Source of the DNA: Bog-756 sp963737625
GTDB taxonomy: Bacteria; Actinomycetota; Acidimicrobiia; Acidimicrobiales; RAAP-2
Reading direction: 5' to 3'
Length of the DNA: 64,000 bases
Assembly (NCBI GenBank): GCA_963737625.1
Contig: CAVTTK010000003.1
Span: 62,001 to 126,000 of the forward strand
Below are positions 25,051-34,661 of this stretch, one piece after another. Position 1 is the stretch's first letter. Each line of letters opens with the position of its first letter. Under the pieces are notes generated by a model that was not told the origin of the DNA, did not search any database, and saw nothing but the letters and a program-made list of their open reading frames with translations. The translations under genes and the position numbers were made by a program.

Positions 25051-26223
25051 TCAGCCCGGGACGCACGCTCCGGTGCCGACCGCCTTGGAGGAGGACTCGG
25101 CCTGCCGCACCCGGGCCAGCACCCCCGGGGACGTCAGGGCGTAGCCGATGTCGCCATTGGTGGTCGACCTGGAGAACACCACTCCGATGACCTGTCCGTC
25201 CAGCTGCACGAGGGGGCCACCTGAATTCCCCGGTCGGACCTTGGCCTGGATTTCGTAGACGTTCCGCACGGTGAGACCCTGGCCGTAGATGTCCCGGCCC
25301 TCGGCCTCGAATGACGCCATGATTCCCGCCGGTGCCACTTGGAACGGGCCTCCTCCGGGGTAGCCGAGCACCGCGGCCTGCACGCCGCGGGTCGACGGCT
25401 CGGGATCGAGCGTCAGCGCCGGCTCGATGAGACCACTGACATGGAGCACCGACAGGTCGTAGGACGGGTCGAAAAAGATCACGGTGGTGGCCAGGAGGGT
25501 GGTGCCCACCTGGACCATCGGGTGGGCGATACCGGCCACCACATGGGCATTCGTCACCACGACCCCAGGCCCGACCACGAACCCGGATCCCTCCTGGATC
25601 TGCCCGCACCCGTCGCCGACGATCTTGACCGTCGATGACGCAGCGTGGGCCGAGGCGGCATCGAGTTGGCTGCCACCGGGCAACGCCACCGGTCCCGCCG
25701 ACTCCGGGGCCAGCTGGGCGAAGACCGGGGGGAACCCTTGGGCCGACAGGAAGCCCTGGACACGTGAGAACACCGACGGGGGGGCCGGGAGCACGCGGTC
25801 GAGTGATCGGATGATCTTCGACTGGTCGATGGACGCATTGAGGCTCAGCGAGTCCGTGTTGACCAGCGTGTTGGCCAACAGCCAGGCGGCCAGGAGGGAG
25901 GCCACCACCGCCACGAGCACCCCCAGGACCGAGTCGACCGTGCCGAGAGCTCCCCGATGGACCCGCCGGAAGGCCAGGTTGCCCACGATGCGGCCGGCCA
26001 CCCCACACAGGACGGCAACCCCCAGGAGCGTCGCCAGGGCCAGCACGGTCCGCGTCGACTGCGTATGCCCATGGGAGACCACGATCGAGGCCAGCTGCGC
26101 CCCGAAGTACAGGCCGACGAGCAACCCTCCGAACGACAGGATCTGGACGATGGCGCCGAGCCGGAGCCCCTGGACGGCAGCCAGCGCCACCACGACTAGG
26201 ACCACCAGATCGACCAGGTTCAT
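25051..26223 (-). CDS. MarP-like membrane serine protease (colicin V/CvpA-type membrane domain plus trypsin-like domain)
   Basis: 390 residues from the ATG at 26223. The first 125 residues hold four membrane helices of the CvpA type. The periplasmic part is a chymotrypsin-fold protease with the triad His227 (TNAHVVAG), Asp256 (YDLSVLH) and Ser334 (RPGNSGGP). Cys206 and Cys387 flank the domain like the regulatory disulfide of mycobacterial MarP (Rv3671c), which is needed for resistance to acid and oxidative stress. The length matches MarP (about 397). Longer readings upstream of 26223 give only low-complexity residues and were rejected. It is divergent from the propeller lipoprotein across 210 bases. 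Confidence 0.87.
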   Translation of the reverse strand: MNLVDLVVLVVVALAAVQGLRLGAIVQILSFGGLLVGLYFGAQLASIVVSHGHTQSTRTVLALATLLGVAVLCGVAGRIVGNLAFRRVHRGALGTVDSVLGVLVAVVASLLAAWLLANTLVNTDSLSLNASIDQSKIIRSLDRVLPAPPSVFSRVQGFLSAQGFPPVFAQLAPESAGPVALPGGSQLDAASAHAASSTVKIVGDGCGQIQEGSGFVVGPGVVVTNAHVVAGIAHPMVQVGTTLLATTVIFFDPSYDLSVLHVSGLIEPALTLDPEPSTRGVQAAVLGYPGGGPFQVAPAGIMASFEAEGRDIYGQGLTVRNVYEIQAKVRPGNSGGPLVQLDGQVIGVVFSRSTTNGDIGYALTSPGVLARVRQAESSSKAVGTGACVPG

Positions 26224-26433
26224 CGGGGGGTGAACAGGAGGGTTCGGCGCTCGGACGATACCGGCGCCACCAGGACCATTGCCACCGACGTACGGTAGAC
26301 CTCGGCCGTCCCTGCCGGCCGTCATCACCCTGCCCACGGTTGACCACGTGGCAAGATCTCTGGCGCAATCGGACAAATCCACCACCGTGGGGCCGGCTGG
26401 CCGCCTCCACCAGGGAATCGACCGGGGTTCAAT

Positions 26434-27893
26434 GTGAGTGATCTGGCACCACCTACCCCTCCCGCGGAGCCCACGCGGCGATCCCGCCGGCCGACATCTC
26501 CGACGTGTCGGCATCGCGCCGATCGGGCCCGCCGACCCGGCCGGGGTGGCCCGGCCCGAGTTGCGGCCTCGGTGTCGGTGGCCCTGGCGGCGCTGGTGAT
26601 GTCCTCGTGCTCCAGCGGCAGCCCCAACGCCGGTTCGAGTGCACCATCGACCATCGCCCCGGGGTCGCCGTGGGTCGGGACACTCAACTCCGTCACGCTC
26701 CCGTCTCCGGTCAACTCGCTTGCCGCGGTGGACTGCGTGAACCCCCGGCGCTGCTGGGCGGTCGGTTCGACCGTGGGCACGGCTGGTGCACCGAACGGAG
26801 CGGCGGTCATCACCACGGCCGATGGTGGCGCACGGTGGACGATCCAGCCCATCCCGGCCACGGTGGGCTACCTGTCCGATATCTCGTGCAGTGATCAGCA
26901 TCACTGCACCGCCGTGGGCCAGGTCACCCAGACCTCCGACGGGCAGGGGGCCATCATCACCACTGGGGACGGGGGCACCACATGGACGGCGGCCTCGGTG
27001 CCGGCGAGCATCCTGGACGTGACGGCCGTCGACTGTCAGGCCAGTCGACGGTGCCTGGCCATCGGGGCGGCGGCGGGCGGGGCGGCCGCCCTGGTCTCCT
27101 CGGCGGGACATCCGGGGTGGGTGCAGCAAGGGACCCTGCCCGCCAACCTGACCGGAGCAACCGGCATCTCGTGTCCCGACAGCCAGCACTGCTGGGTGAC
27201 GATCCATCAGGTGATCGACGTGGACCACGTCGCTGGTGAGGTGGCGTTGACCACCGACGGTGGCTCCACCTGGGCCGCCACCGCGGCCCCCCGGGCCGTG
27301 GGCTATCTCAACGGAATCGCATGCTCCCGGGGTGGAGCGGGAGGCACGGGCCTCCCCTTCACCTCGACCACTGCTTCGACCGGCTCGGCATCGGCATCGA
27401 CCGCTCCTCCGGGCACGACGCCCTCTGGTACGGCGGCCGGATCGACCACCACGTCGGGTCCTGGCTCCACCACCACCACGCCCCCCCGGCGGCTTCCACC
27501 ACCACGACTACAGCTCCAGCCGGCCTGGGCGGGGCCTGGTGTGTGGCCGTGGGCACGACGGCAAGCACCATCAGCGGTACCCGCACCGGGCACGGCGTCG
27601 TCCTGACCACCACCGACGGCGGAGCATCCTGGTCCTCCCAACCGGTCAGCCCGACGTCGGCCACCCTGATGGGCGTGTCCTGCACCGCCGTCAATTCCTG
27701 TGTCGCGGTGGGCAGCGCCGTTGCTCTTGCCTCCGAGGCCGGTCTGTCCATCCTGACCGGACCGGTGGGCCATCCGTGGAGGAAGGCCGCCGCCGTCGCC
27801 TCACCCCAGGCGCTGACCGCGGTCAGCTGCATCTCGCAGTCCCGGTGCGTACTGGTGGGGGAGTCGATCAGCCAGCGCCTGGCAACGGGATGA
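26434..27893 (+). CDS. Secreted lipoprotein with Ycf48/sialidase-like beta-propeller repeats, frameshifted
   Basis: A GTG start and a basic N-terminus precede a signal sequence ending in a lipobox-like MSSC near residue 58. Several propeller blades follow, each with a Cys-containing strand and a Trp motif (CVNPRRCWAVGS, then ITTADGGARWT; CSDQHHCTAVGQ, then ITTGDGGTTWT). A Thr/Ser/Pro-rich linker leads to two more blades (GAWCVAVGTTAS, then TTTDGGASWSSQP), but those read in another frame. One extra C in the C7 run at 27481-27487 restores a 486-residue protein. The motifs resemble Ycf48/BNR propellers used for surface binding or assembly. The specific role is unknown. Confidence 0.7.
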
Positions 27894-28129
27894 GGGGGCG
27901 TCGGGCCATCCACGGAGCGGTCCCGGGCCACCACTAGCCTCCGTGACCATGGCACGGTGCCGCTCCCGTAGGGGACCCTTCTTCGGCGCGTCCCCGGTCC
28001 CGGCAGGTAAACGCCTCGGCGGGACCCGAGGAGCTCCCAGTCACACCCGGTCCGTAGGATCACCTCCGTGAACCAGCCCTCGATGGCCGTAGCGTCCCCT
28101 TCACCTCCGACCGGCATCGGTCACCTGCC

Positions 28130-29650
28130 GTGAGCACGGTCGAACCCCTCTCGGGCCGTGGCCGCCGGCGTCCCACCGCCACCTCGGCCTTCGGCGTCGG
28201 ACGACGTGAGGCCCACGACTCCTCCTCCTTCTATGCCCGCTTCACCCCTCCGCGGGTGTCCGACGACAGCGCTGTGGCACCCCCCGCCGCTCGAGACGCC
28301 ATCTGGGTAGGCGACGCCCGGGACATGGACCGGTGGGGGGACGTGGCCGACAATTCGGTGGCGCTGGTGGTCACATCGCCCCCATACTTCGCCGGCAAAG
28401 AGTACGAGGCCGCGCTGGGGGTCGGAGCCGTCCCGGCCGACTACGAAGCCTACCTGGGCATGCTGTTCGACGTCTTGAGCCAGTGCTTCGTGAAGTTGGA
28501 ACCCGGTGGGCGTATCGCCGTCAACGTGGCCAATCTGGGCCGCAAGCCCTACCGATCGCTGTCCCGGGATGTCATCGACCTGCTCGAACGATTGGGCTAC
28601 CTCCTCCGCGGCGAAATCGTCTGGCAGAAGAGTCACGCCGCCGGTGGCTCATGCGCCTGGGGTACCTACCAGAGGCCGGGCAACCCCGTACTACGAGACG
28701 TTACGGAAAGGGTCGTGGTGGCCAGCAAAGGCCGGTTCGACCGGGCCCTGACCCCCGACGAGCGCTCGGCGAAGGGTCTTCCCCACGAGGGGACGATCAC
28801 CATGGACGAGTTCGTCGACGCCACCATCGACGTCTGGGACATACCCACGGAATCGGCCACGCGAGTCGGCCATCCGGCACCATTCCCCGTCGAGCTGCCC
28901 CGCCGGCTCATCGAGCTATTCACCTACCGGGGGGATCTGGTCCTCGACCCATTCATGGGATCGGGATCGACCGCGGTCGCCGCCGTACGGACCGAGCGGT
29001 CCTACGCCGGGTTCGACACCGACGACCGCTACGTGGCCCTGGCCGAACGGCGCGTGGCCGAAGAACGGGCCGCCGGGTGCCGACCGGGGTACGGCGGTCC
29101 CAGCCGCCAACGGGTGACCGTCCCCCCCGGTCGGACGGCCGCCTCCCGTGGCCGTGCCGAGGCCGAGGCCGATGCAGAGGCCCAGTCCGTCGCCGTCGGG
29201 CAGAAGGCGCGGGTCCTGGCCCACCAGGCCCTCGTCACCGCAGGGTTCGTGAGCATCGAGGACAGCGTGGCCTACGGGGATCTGGGCATGGGAGTGGACT
29301 TCCGGGCCCGGGACTCCACCGGAGCCACCTGGCTGTTCGAGATCTCCGGTGCGTTCTCGGCCACCCGGCCCGGCCTCCGCCGTCCCGACGTGCTGTGGAA
29401 GGCACTGGGTAAGGCCGGGGTGCTCCATCAGGCGCGGGTCGACGGCCGCCCGAGGGACGACCTCGGCCCCCTGATCCTCCTGACCACCGACCTTCCTGGG
29501 CCGCGGACCGCCGGAGGTAAGGCGCTGCGGGCCATGCGGGGGTCTGACGGTGACGGTCCGGTCTTCGACATCGTCGAGCTGCTCGACCCGGCGGGCGCAG
29601 AGCGTCTGCGCTCCGTGGCCCACGGGGATGGCGGTCGGACTCCGGGCTGA
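28130..29650 (+). CDS. Beta-class DNA methyltransferase (N4-cytosine/N6-adenine) with a nuclease-like C-terminal domain
   Basis: 506 residues. The catalytic motif TSPPY (82-86) comes before the AdoMet motif DPFMGSGST (273-281), the beta-class order, so it should make m4C or m6A. Residues about 355-505, after a low-complexity Glu/Ala linker, form a separate domain: GDLGMGVDFRARD, then WLFEISGAFSATRPGLRR. The spacing of Asp390 and the E404-I-S strand looks like a PD-(D/E)XK nuclease core with the catalytic Lys missing, which may serve in target recognition. The start is GTG. It is followed 27 bases later by a possible nuclease gene and then a small methyltransferase. Site specificity cannot be read from the sequence. 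Confidence 0.83.
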   Translation: MSTVEPLSGRGRRRPTATSAFGVGRREAHDSSSFYARFTPPRVSDDSAVAPPAARDAIWVGDARDMDRWGDVADNSVALVVTSPPYFAGKEYEAALGVGAVPADYEAYLGMLFDVLSQCFVKLEPGGRIAVNVANLGRKPYRSLSRDVIDLLERLGYLLRGEIVWQKSHAAGGSCAWGTYQRPGNPVLRDVTERVVVASKGRFDRALTPDERSAKGLPHEGTITMDEFVDATIDVWDIPTESATRVGHPAPFPVELPRRLIELFTYRGDLVLDPFMGSGSTAVAAVRTERSYAGFDTDDRYVALAERRVAEERAAGCRPGYGGPSRQRVTVPPGRTAASRGRAEAEADAEAQSVAVGQKARVLAHQALVTAGFVSIEDSVAYGDLGMGVDFRARDSTGATWLFEISGAFSATRPGLRRPDVLWKALGKAGVLHQARVDGRPRDDLGPLILLTTDLPGPRTAGGKALRAMRGSDGDGPVFDIVELLDPAGAERLRSVAHGDGGRTPG

Positions 29651-29677
29651 TCCCGGGCCCGACCGACGAAGCGCCTC

Positions 29678-30733
29678 GTGCCGGACGATCGGACCACCGT
29701 CACGGAGCTCGGCACCGCGCTCGGCACACTCCCCTACCCTGACCCCGCCGCGGCCCTGGCCGCCCGTCCGGCCGCACTCCGGGTGGGGGCGGCTGAGTGG
29801 GAACACCTGGACGACGTCCACGGCACAGGACGGTACGCCGGTGAATGGGCCATGGCCTTCGCCAACGGCCGAGCCCTGCTCGAGGCGGCCGATGGACTCC
29901 GTCACCGCACGCCGCTCACCATCGAATGGACCGGGGGCCGTCGACCTCCCGGGGACGAAGTGGCACCCATCGACCTGCGCATCGACCATGTGTACCTGGT
30001 CAGCTGCAAGTACGAGTCCGACATCCTGGCCAATGCCTCGCCGGCACGGCTGTTCGAGGGCCTGCTGGCCACCCAGGGATCATGGGACCGCAGCGACTGG
30101 TACCACACGGTCGCCCCCGATCAGTTCCTCCAGCTGTACCGCTCCTGCTTGACGGCCACGGGACTCGTCGGTTTTCCCCCGGCCCCCTCTGCCTGCAGCC
30201 GTGAGCAGCTGGCGACGCTCCGGCATGCGCTGGTCGGTCGCTCCTACCCCGATGCCATCTCGCGGTCCGCCTACTCGGAACTGTGCCGCGCTGTCAGTGA
30301 GGCATCGGCTCGACGATGGTCGGACCAGGTGGCCTCGTCCGGTATCGGACCCGAGGGCATGCTGTGGCGGTTGTTGCGCATCGGGAGTGCCCCCTACTTC
30401 GTCCTGGGCAACGACCGGCGCACCGGCCTGCCGGCGCGGTACCGAATCGCCAGTCCCTGGGACTGGCGATCGGCCTTCGAACTGCAGGAGTTCACGATCA
30501 CGCCGGCTGTGGCTGGCCAGCCTCGGGTGGACTGGTCGGCCACCTACCGTGGACGGGACGACGACCGGACGGGGGCGGTCGCCGGGCATGTCGAGATCCG
30601 CTGGAGCCACGGTCGCTTCGCCCAGCCACCCGAGGCCAAGGTGTATCTCGACACCCCGATGTCCCTGCTGCCCGGCTACCACCCGCTGACCCCGGACGAG
30701 CCGGCCCAACCCACCCTCTGGCCCGTCCGATGA
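29678..30733 (+). CDS. Uncharacterised protein, possible PD-(D/E)XK-type nuclease partner of the DNA methyltransferase
   Basis: 351 residues, soluble, GTG start. I recognise no named family. One stretch is suggestive: PIDLRIDHVYLVSCKYESD (98-116) is a beta-hairpin with acidic residues (Asp99, Asp103) followed by S109-C-K111, which fits the D-x(n)-(E/x)xK layout of restriction-enzyme cores with Ser in place of the usual Glu. Glu83 a few residues earlier could complete a metal site. The rest is alpha/beta, with a Trp-rich C-terminal half. Its position between two methyltransferases with 27- and 16-base gaps suggests an operon and hints at a restriction or target-recognition role. A structural, non-catalytic partner is equally possible. 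Confidence 0.55.
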   Translation: MPDDRTTVTELGTALGTLPYPDPAAALAARPAALRVGAAEWEHLDDVHGTGRYAGEWAMAFANGRALLEAADGLRHRTPLTIEWTGGRRPPGDEVAPIDLRIDHVYLVSCKYESDILANASPARLFEGLLATQGSWDRSDWYHTVAPDQFLQLYRSCLTATGLVGFPPAPSACSREQLATLRHALVGRSYPDAISRSAYSELCRAVSEASARRWSDQVASSGIGPEGMLWRLLRIGSAPYFVLGNDRRTGLPARYRIASPWDWRSAFELQEFTITPAVAGQPRVDWSATYRGRDDDRTGAVAGHVEIRWSHGRFAQPPEAKVYLDTPMSLLPGYHPLTPDEPAQPTLWPVR

Positions 30734-30749
30734 CCGGCCTGGTCGTCCG

Positions 30750-31334
30750 GTGAGCTGGGACGGGGACAAGTACCAGAAGCGATTCGACGATCTGGCCGAT
30801 GCCGGTGTGGACGTGCATGGTGAGGTGGGATTCGTCATGCGCTGGCAGCCGGCCAGCGTCCTGGATGCTGGCTGCGGCACGGGCCGGGTAGCCCGCGAGT
30901 TGGCCCGGCGGGGCGTCGAGGTCGTGGGCGTCGATGTCGACGGGTCCATGATCGAGACGGCGCGGCGGTTGGCGCCGGCCCTGGAGTGGGTGGCCGCCGA
31001 TCTCGCCGATCTCGACCTCCACCGACAGTTCGAACTTGTGGTGATGGCGGGCAATGTCCCGCTGTTCACACCCGACGGCACCCAGGCGGCGCTGGTGGCC
31101 ACCTGCGCCCGACATCTCCGGGGTGGAGGGCGCCTGGTGGCCGGCTTCCAGCTGGACCGGGGCTACGACCTGGCCCACTACGACGACCACTGCCTCAGCG
31201 TCGGCCTGGAGCTGGACGGGCGCTGGGCCACCTGGTCAGGCGGGGAGTGGGCAGACGGGGGGACCTACGCCGTCAGTGTCCACCGACTCGGTGAGCCCGG
31301 TGGCGGCACGGCGGAAGGGTCGACCCTGAACTGA
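30750..31334 (+). CDS. Class I SAM-dependent methyltransferase
   Basis: 194 residues from a GTG start. The Rossmann core has motif I VLDAGCGTGRVARELA, an acidic end of strand 2 (VVGVDVDGSM), motif III AADLADLDL and motif IV/V VVMAGNVPLF, typical of small-molecule methyltransferases (Methyltransf_11/25 groups). There is no DNA-MTase (D/N/S)PPY motif, so the substrate is more likely a metabolite or protein. It follows the possible nuclease gene by 16 bases and is probably in the same transcript; whether it belongs functionally with the DNA methyltransferase is open. Confidence 0.8.
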   Translation: MSWDGDKYQKRFDDLADAGVDVHGEVGFVMRWQPASVLDAGCGTGRVARELARRGVEVVGVDVDGSMIETARRLAPALEWVAADLADLDLHRQFELVVMAGNVPLFTPDGTQAALVATCARHLRGGGRLVAGFQLDRGYDLAHYDDHCLSVGLELDGRWATWSGGEWADGGTYAVSVHRLGEPGGGTAEGSTLN

Positions 31335-31472
31335 TCCCCGGCCACACGGTGCCTTCCCCGGGCATCGGGAATCCCTCCCGGCCGTGTACCGGCCACCGGG
31401 CCGGCCCGGGTCGATGGATCGAGAGAGGGCCGGTCCGGTCTGCGAACATGGTGATCACGCAGAAAGGACTCC

Positions 31473-32837
31473 ATGCGCAATCCCATGTTCGTCCATGACG
31501 AGAAGCTCACCACACTGATCCTCGACTACTGCCGTTGGCGCCTGGCCCTCGATCCGGTCCCGCTGGACTTCGGGGGGGCCCAGGCGGCGTCGTTGGACGC
31601 CAGCCTCCAGGGCCTCATCAATCCGACGGGGACCGATCCCCACCGGATCATGGAGGTCTTCGACAACGAGCTGGCCACCGCCGTGGTGTCGTGCGACAGC
31701 CCCCGGTTCTTGTCGTTCATTCCGGCCGCACCGACCAAGGCCTCACTGCTCTTCGACATGGTGGTGGCCTGCTCGTCCCTGCAGGGCACGTCGTGGATGG
31801 AGGCCGCCGGGGCGGTGGCCGCCGAGAACCAGGCCCTCTCGGTACTGGCCGACCTGGCCGGCCTCCCCGACGGAGCCGGCGGGTGCTTCGTCTCGGGCGG
31901 GTCGGCGGGCAATCTGTCCGCCCTCATGGTGGCCCGCGATACCGCGGCACACCGCATGGGGGAACGGGCACCGCAACGACCGCTGGTGGCCATCAGCGAG
32001 GAAGCCCACTCATCGGTGGGCAAGGCACTCGGGGTGCTGGGGGTTGACGCCCTCCTGGTCCCGTGCGACGACCACCGGATGACCGGCACCGGCCTGTCCT
32101 CGAGCCTGGCCACCGATCCCCGGGGTGACGACGTCATCGCCGTGGTGGCCACCGGCGGCACCACCAACGCCGGCATCGTCGACGACCTGGCCGGTGTGGG
32201 CCGGATTGCCCGAGAGCGGAACCTGTGGTTCCACGTGGACGGTGCCTACGGGTGTGCGGCCCTCTTCGCCCCCTCGGTCCGTCAGCGGTTCGACGGCATG
32301 GACATGGTCGACTCGTTCGTCGTCGATCCCCACAAGTGGCTCTTCGCCCCCTTCGACTGTGCCGCCCTCATCTACCGCCAACCCCACCTGGCCAAGGCGG
32401 TCCACACCCAGGACGCCTCCTACCTCGACGTACTGCACAACGACGAGCGCGACGACTGGAACCCCAGCGACTACGCCTACCACCTGACCCGGCGGGCACG
32501 GGGTCTGCCTCTGTGGTTCTCCTTGGCCGTCTACGGCACGAACGCCTACCGCGACGCCATCGAGACCGTCCTGACCGTGACCCAGCAGTGTGCCGACCTG
32601 GTCGAGCAGACCCCCTACCTGGAGTTGGTGCGGAGACCCGAGCTGTCGGTGGTGCTGTTCCGTCGCAACGGGTGGCGGTGGGACCAGTACGAGCAGTGGT
32701 CCGACCAACTCCTGAGGGACCAGATCGGGTTCGTCGTGCCGACGATCTGGGAGGGCGAGCCGGTAGGCCGCCTGGCCCTCCTCCACCCGGATACCACCGT
32801 GGCCATGGTGGAGGAGATCGTCGCCACCATGGCGTGA
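31473..32837 (+). CDS. PLP-dependent group II amino-acid decarboxylase
   Basis: 454 residues. It has the fold-type I features of aromatic-amino-acid/glutamate-type decarboxylases: SGGSAGNLSAL for phosphate binding, EEAHSS with the ring-stacking His, VDGAYG with the pyridine-nitrogen Asp, and DPHKW with Lys288 as the Schiff-base lysine. It converts an L-amino acid to an amine plus CO2, consuming a proton. The ATG is preceded by AAAGGA. An APC permease gene begins 129 bases downstream on the same strand, recalling decarboxylase-antiporter acid-resistance pairs. The substrate (Glu, Trp, Tyr, Phe, DOPA) cannot be fixed by eye. Confidence 0.88.
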   Translation: MRNPMFVHDEKLTTLILDYCRWRLALDPVPLDFGGAQAASLDASLQGLINPTGTDPHRIMEVFDNELATAVVSCDSPRFLSFIPAAPTKASLLFDMVVACSSLQGTSWMEAAGAVAAENQALSVLADLAGLPDGAGGCFVSGGSAGNLSALMVARDTAAHRMGERAPQRPLVAISEEAHSSVGKALGVLGVDALLVPCDDHRMTGTGLSSSLATDPRGDDVIAVVATGGTTNAGIVDDLAGVGRIARERNLWFHVDGAYGCAALFAPSVRQRFDGMDMVDSFVVDPHKWLFAPFDCAALIYRQPHLAKAVHTQDASYLDVLHNDERDDWNPSDYAYHLTRRARGLPLWFSLAVYGTNAYRDAIETVLTVTQQCADLVEQTPYLELVRRPELSVVLFRRNGWRWDQYEQWSDQLLRDQIGFVVPTIWEGEPVGRLALLHPDTTVAMVEEIVATMA

Positions 32838-32966
32838 CCGGCCGGATCTGAACGCCCGGTCGGGTGCTTGAGCGGCGCGAGGGGGTCGGGTATCTTCCCC
32901 CTACCGTCGGCCGTCGCGGTGGATCGGCGGTGCACGCCTCCGCCTCCACCGCACGAAGGGTGGACC

Positions 32967-34604
32967 ATGGTTCAGGTGGCGGACCCAGGGGCCGTCTCCC
33001 GGTCCACCGGGTCCCAGAACGACGGTCTCACCCGCGACGTCGGCTTCCTCGGCCTCCTCTTCACCTCCGAGGGATCCATCATCGGCTCGGGCTGGCTCTT
33101 CGGGGCCCTGGTGTGCGCCACCATCGGGGGGCCGGCGGCCATCATCGCCTGGCTCATCGGATCGGTGGCCGTGATCCTGCTGGCCCTGGTCCACGCCGAG
33201 CTGGGAGGGATGTTCCCGGTCAGTGGCGGGACCACCCGCTTCCCGTACTACGCCTTCGGCGGACTGGCCGGAGCCTCGTTCGGGTGGTTCTCGTGGTTGC
33301 AGGCCGTGGGTACGGCGCCCATCGAAGTGGAGGCGGCCATCACCTACACCGGCAACTACTGGCACGGCCTGACCACCACCTCAGGAGGCGTCCCCGTCCT
33401 CACCGGCCTGGGCTACGCCGTGGCCACGGTCATGATGGCCCTCTTCGTGGTGGCCAACCTGTTCGGGGTCCGGTATCTGGTGCGGGCCAACAGCGCCATC
33501 ACCACCTGGAAGGTCATCGTCCCGGTGATGACGATCTTCGTCCTCTTCTTCACCCACTTCAACACGGCCAACTTCACCAGTCACGGCTTCGCCCCCTTCG
33601 GGCTCCACGGCGTGCTCCGAGCGGTGTCCGACGGTGGGGCGGTGTTCGCCCTGGTCGGCTTCGAGCAGGCGGTGCAACTGGGTGGGGAGAGCAGGAACCC
33701 CCAACGGGACATGCCCCGGGCGGTGATCTTCTCCATGCTCATCGGCGCCACCGTCTACGTCCTGTTGCAGGTGGTGTTCATCGGGGCCCTGCCCGAGCAC
33801 GCCCTGGCCCACGGATGGGCCAACGTCAACTTCGAGGGGATCTTCGGACCGTTCGCCGGCCTGGCCAAGGGCCTGGGGCTGGCCTGGCTGGCCTACATCC
33901 TGTACGCCGACGCCATCATCGCCCCTACCGGCTCGGGCCTCATCTACACCACGACCACCAGCCGCATCACCTTCGGCATGAGCAAGAACGGGCACGTCCC
34001 CTCCATCTTCGAGCGGACGACCAAGAAGTCGAACGTCCCGGTGTTCGGCCTCATCTTCACCTTCCTCATGGGGCTGCTGCTGTTCCTCCCCTTCCCGGGA
34101 TGGCAGAAGCTGGTCGGCTTCATCACGTCGGCCACCGTGCTCATGTATGCCGGAGCACCTCTGGCCCTCGGGGCATTGCGCCACCAGAAGCCCGATGCCG
34201 AGCGGCCGTACCGCCTTCCCTGGGCCCCGGTCCTGGCCCCGGCATCGTTCGTGGCCGCCAGCCTCATCATCTACTGGAGTGGATGGGAGGTGGTGTGGAA
34301 GCTCATGGTGGCGGTCGTCCTCGGCTATGTCCTGATGGGCATCTCGAGAATCACCCACGCCAACCCCATCCAGTCACCGTTGGACTGGAACGCGGCCATC
34401 TGGCTGTGGCCCTATCTGGCCGGGCTGACGCTCATCTCGTACCTGGGCCAGTTCCAGGGGGGCCGCATGAACATCCCCTTCTATTGGGACATGGTGGTGG
34501 TGGCGGCCTGGAGCCTCGTCGTCTACTTCACCGCCATCCGCCTCCGGCTGCCTGAAGCGAAGGTCGACGAGTACGCCGCGGGCGTCTACGGCTTCGAGAG
34601 CTGA
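32967..34604 (+). CDS. APC-superfamily amino-acid permease/antiporter
   Basis: 545 residues from the ATG at 32967, chosen because AAGGGTGG sits just upstream and the 33 additional residues possible before it are low-complexity. There are about twelve membrane helices. The first carries the unwound substrate motif GSIIGSGWLFG, as in APC amino-acid transporters, and FEQAVQLGGESRNPQRDMPR matches the conserved loop after TM6. It probably imports the substrate, or exchanges it for the product, of the decarboxylase encoded just upstream. Direction and substrate are inferred only from this pairing. Confidence 0.86.
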   Translation: MVQVADPGAVSRSTGSQNDGLTRDVGFLGLLFTSEGSIIGSGWLFGALVCATIGGPAAIIAWLIGSVAVILLALVHAELGGMFPVSGGTTRFPYYAFGGLAGASFGWFSWLQAVGTAPIEVEAAITYTGNYWHGLTTTSGGVPVLTGLGYAVATVMMALFVVANLFGVRYLVRANSAITTWKVIVPVMTIFVLFFTHFNTANFTSHGFAPFGLHGVLRAVSDGGAVFALVGFEQAVQLGGESRNPQRDMPRAVIFSMLIGATVYVLLQVVFIGALPEHALAHGWANVNFEGIFGPFAGLAKGLGLAWLAYILYADAIIAPTGSGLIYTTTTSRITFGMSKNGHVPSIFERTTKKSNVPVFGLIFTFLMGLLLFLPFPGWQKLVGFITSATVLMYAGAPLALGALRHQKPDAERPYRLPWAPVLAPASFVAASLIIYWSGWEVVWKLMVAVVLGYVLMGISRITHANPIQSPLDWNAAIWLWPYLAGLTLISYLGQFQGGRMNIPFYWDMVVVAAWSLVVYFTAIRLRLPEAKVDEYAAGVYGFES

Positions 34605-34661
34605 CGCCGGTCGGCCCGGGCCTTCACCCGCCGAGCGCCCGCAGCTTCCCGTCGGAACGGG

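Noticed and set aside
26224..27228. Upstream extension of the MarP-like gene to a 725-residue protein
   Set aside because: Residues before the ATG at 26223 are low-complexity Arg/Gly sequence antisense to the propeller lipoprotein; the protein from 26223 has the normal family length and starts with its first membrane helix.
32838..32966. GGGGG/CCCCC hairpin between the decarboxylase and permease genes as a terminator
   Set aside because: Only five paired bases with a long loop; too weak to separate the two genes.
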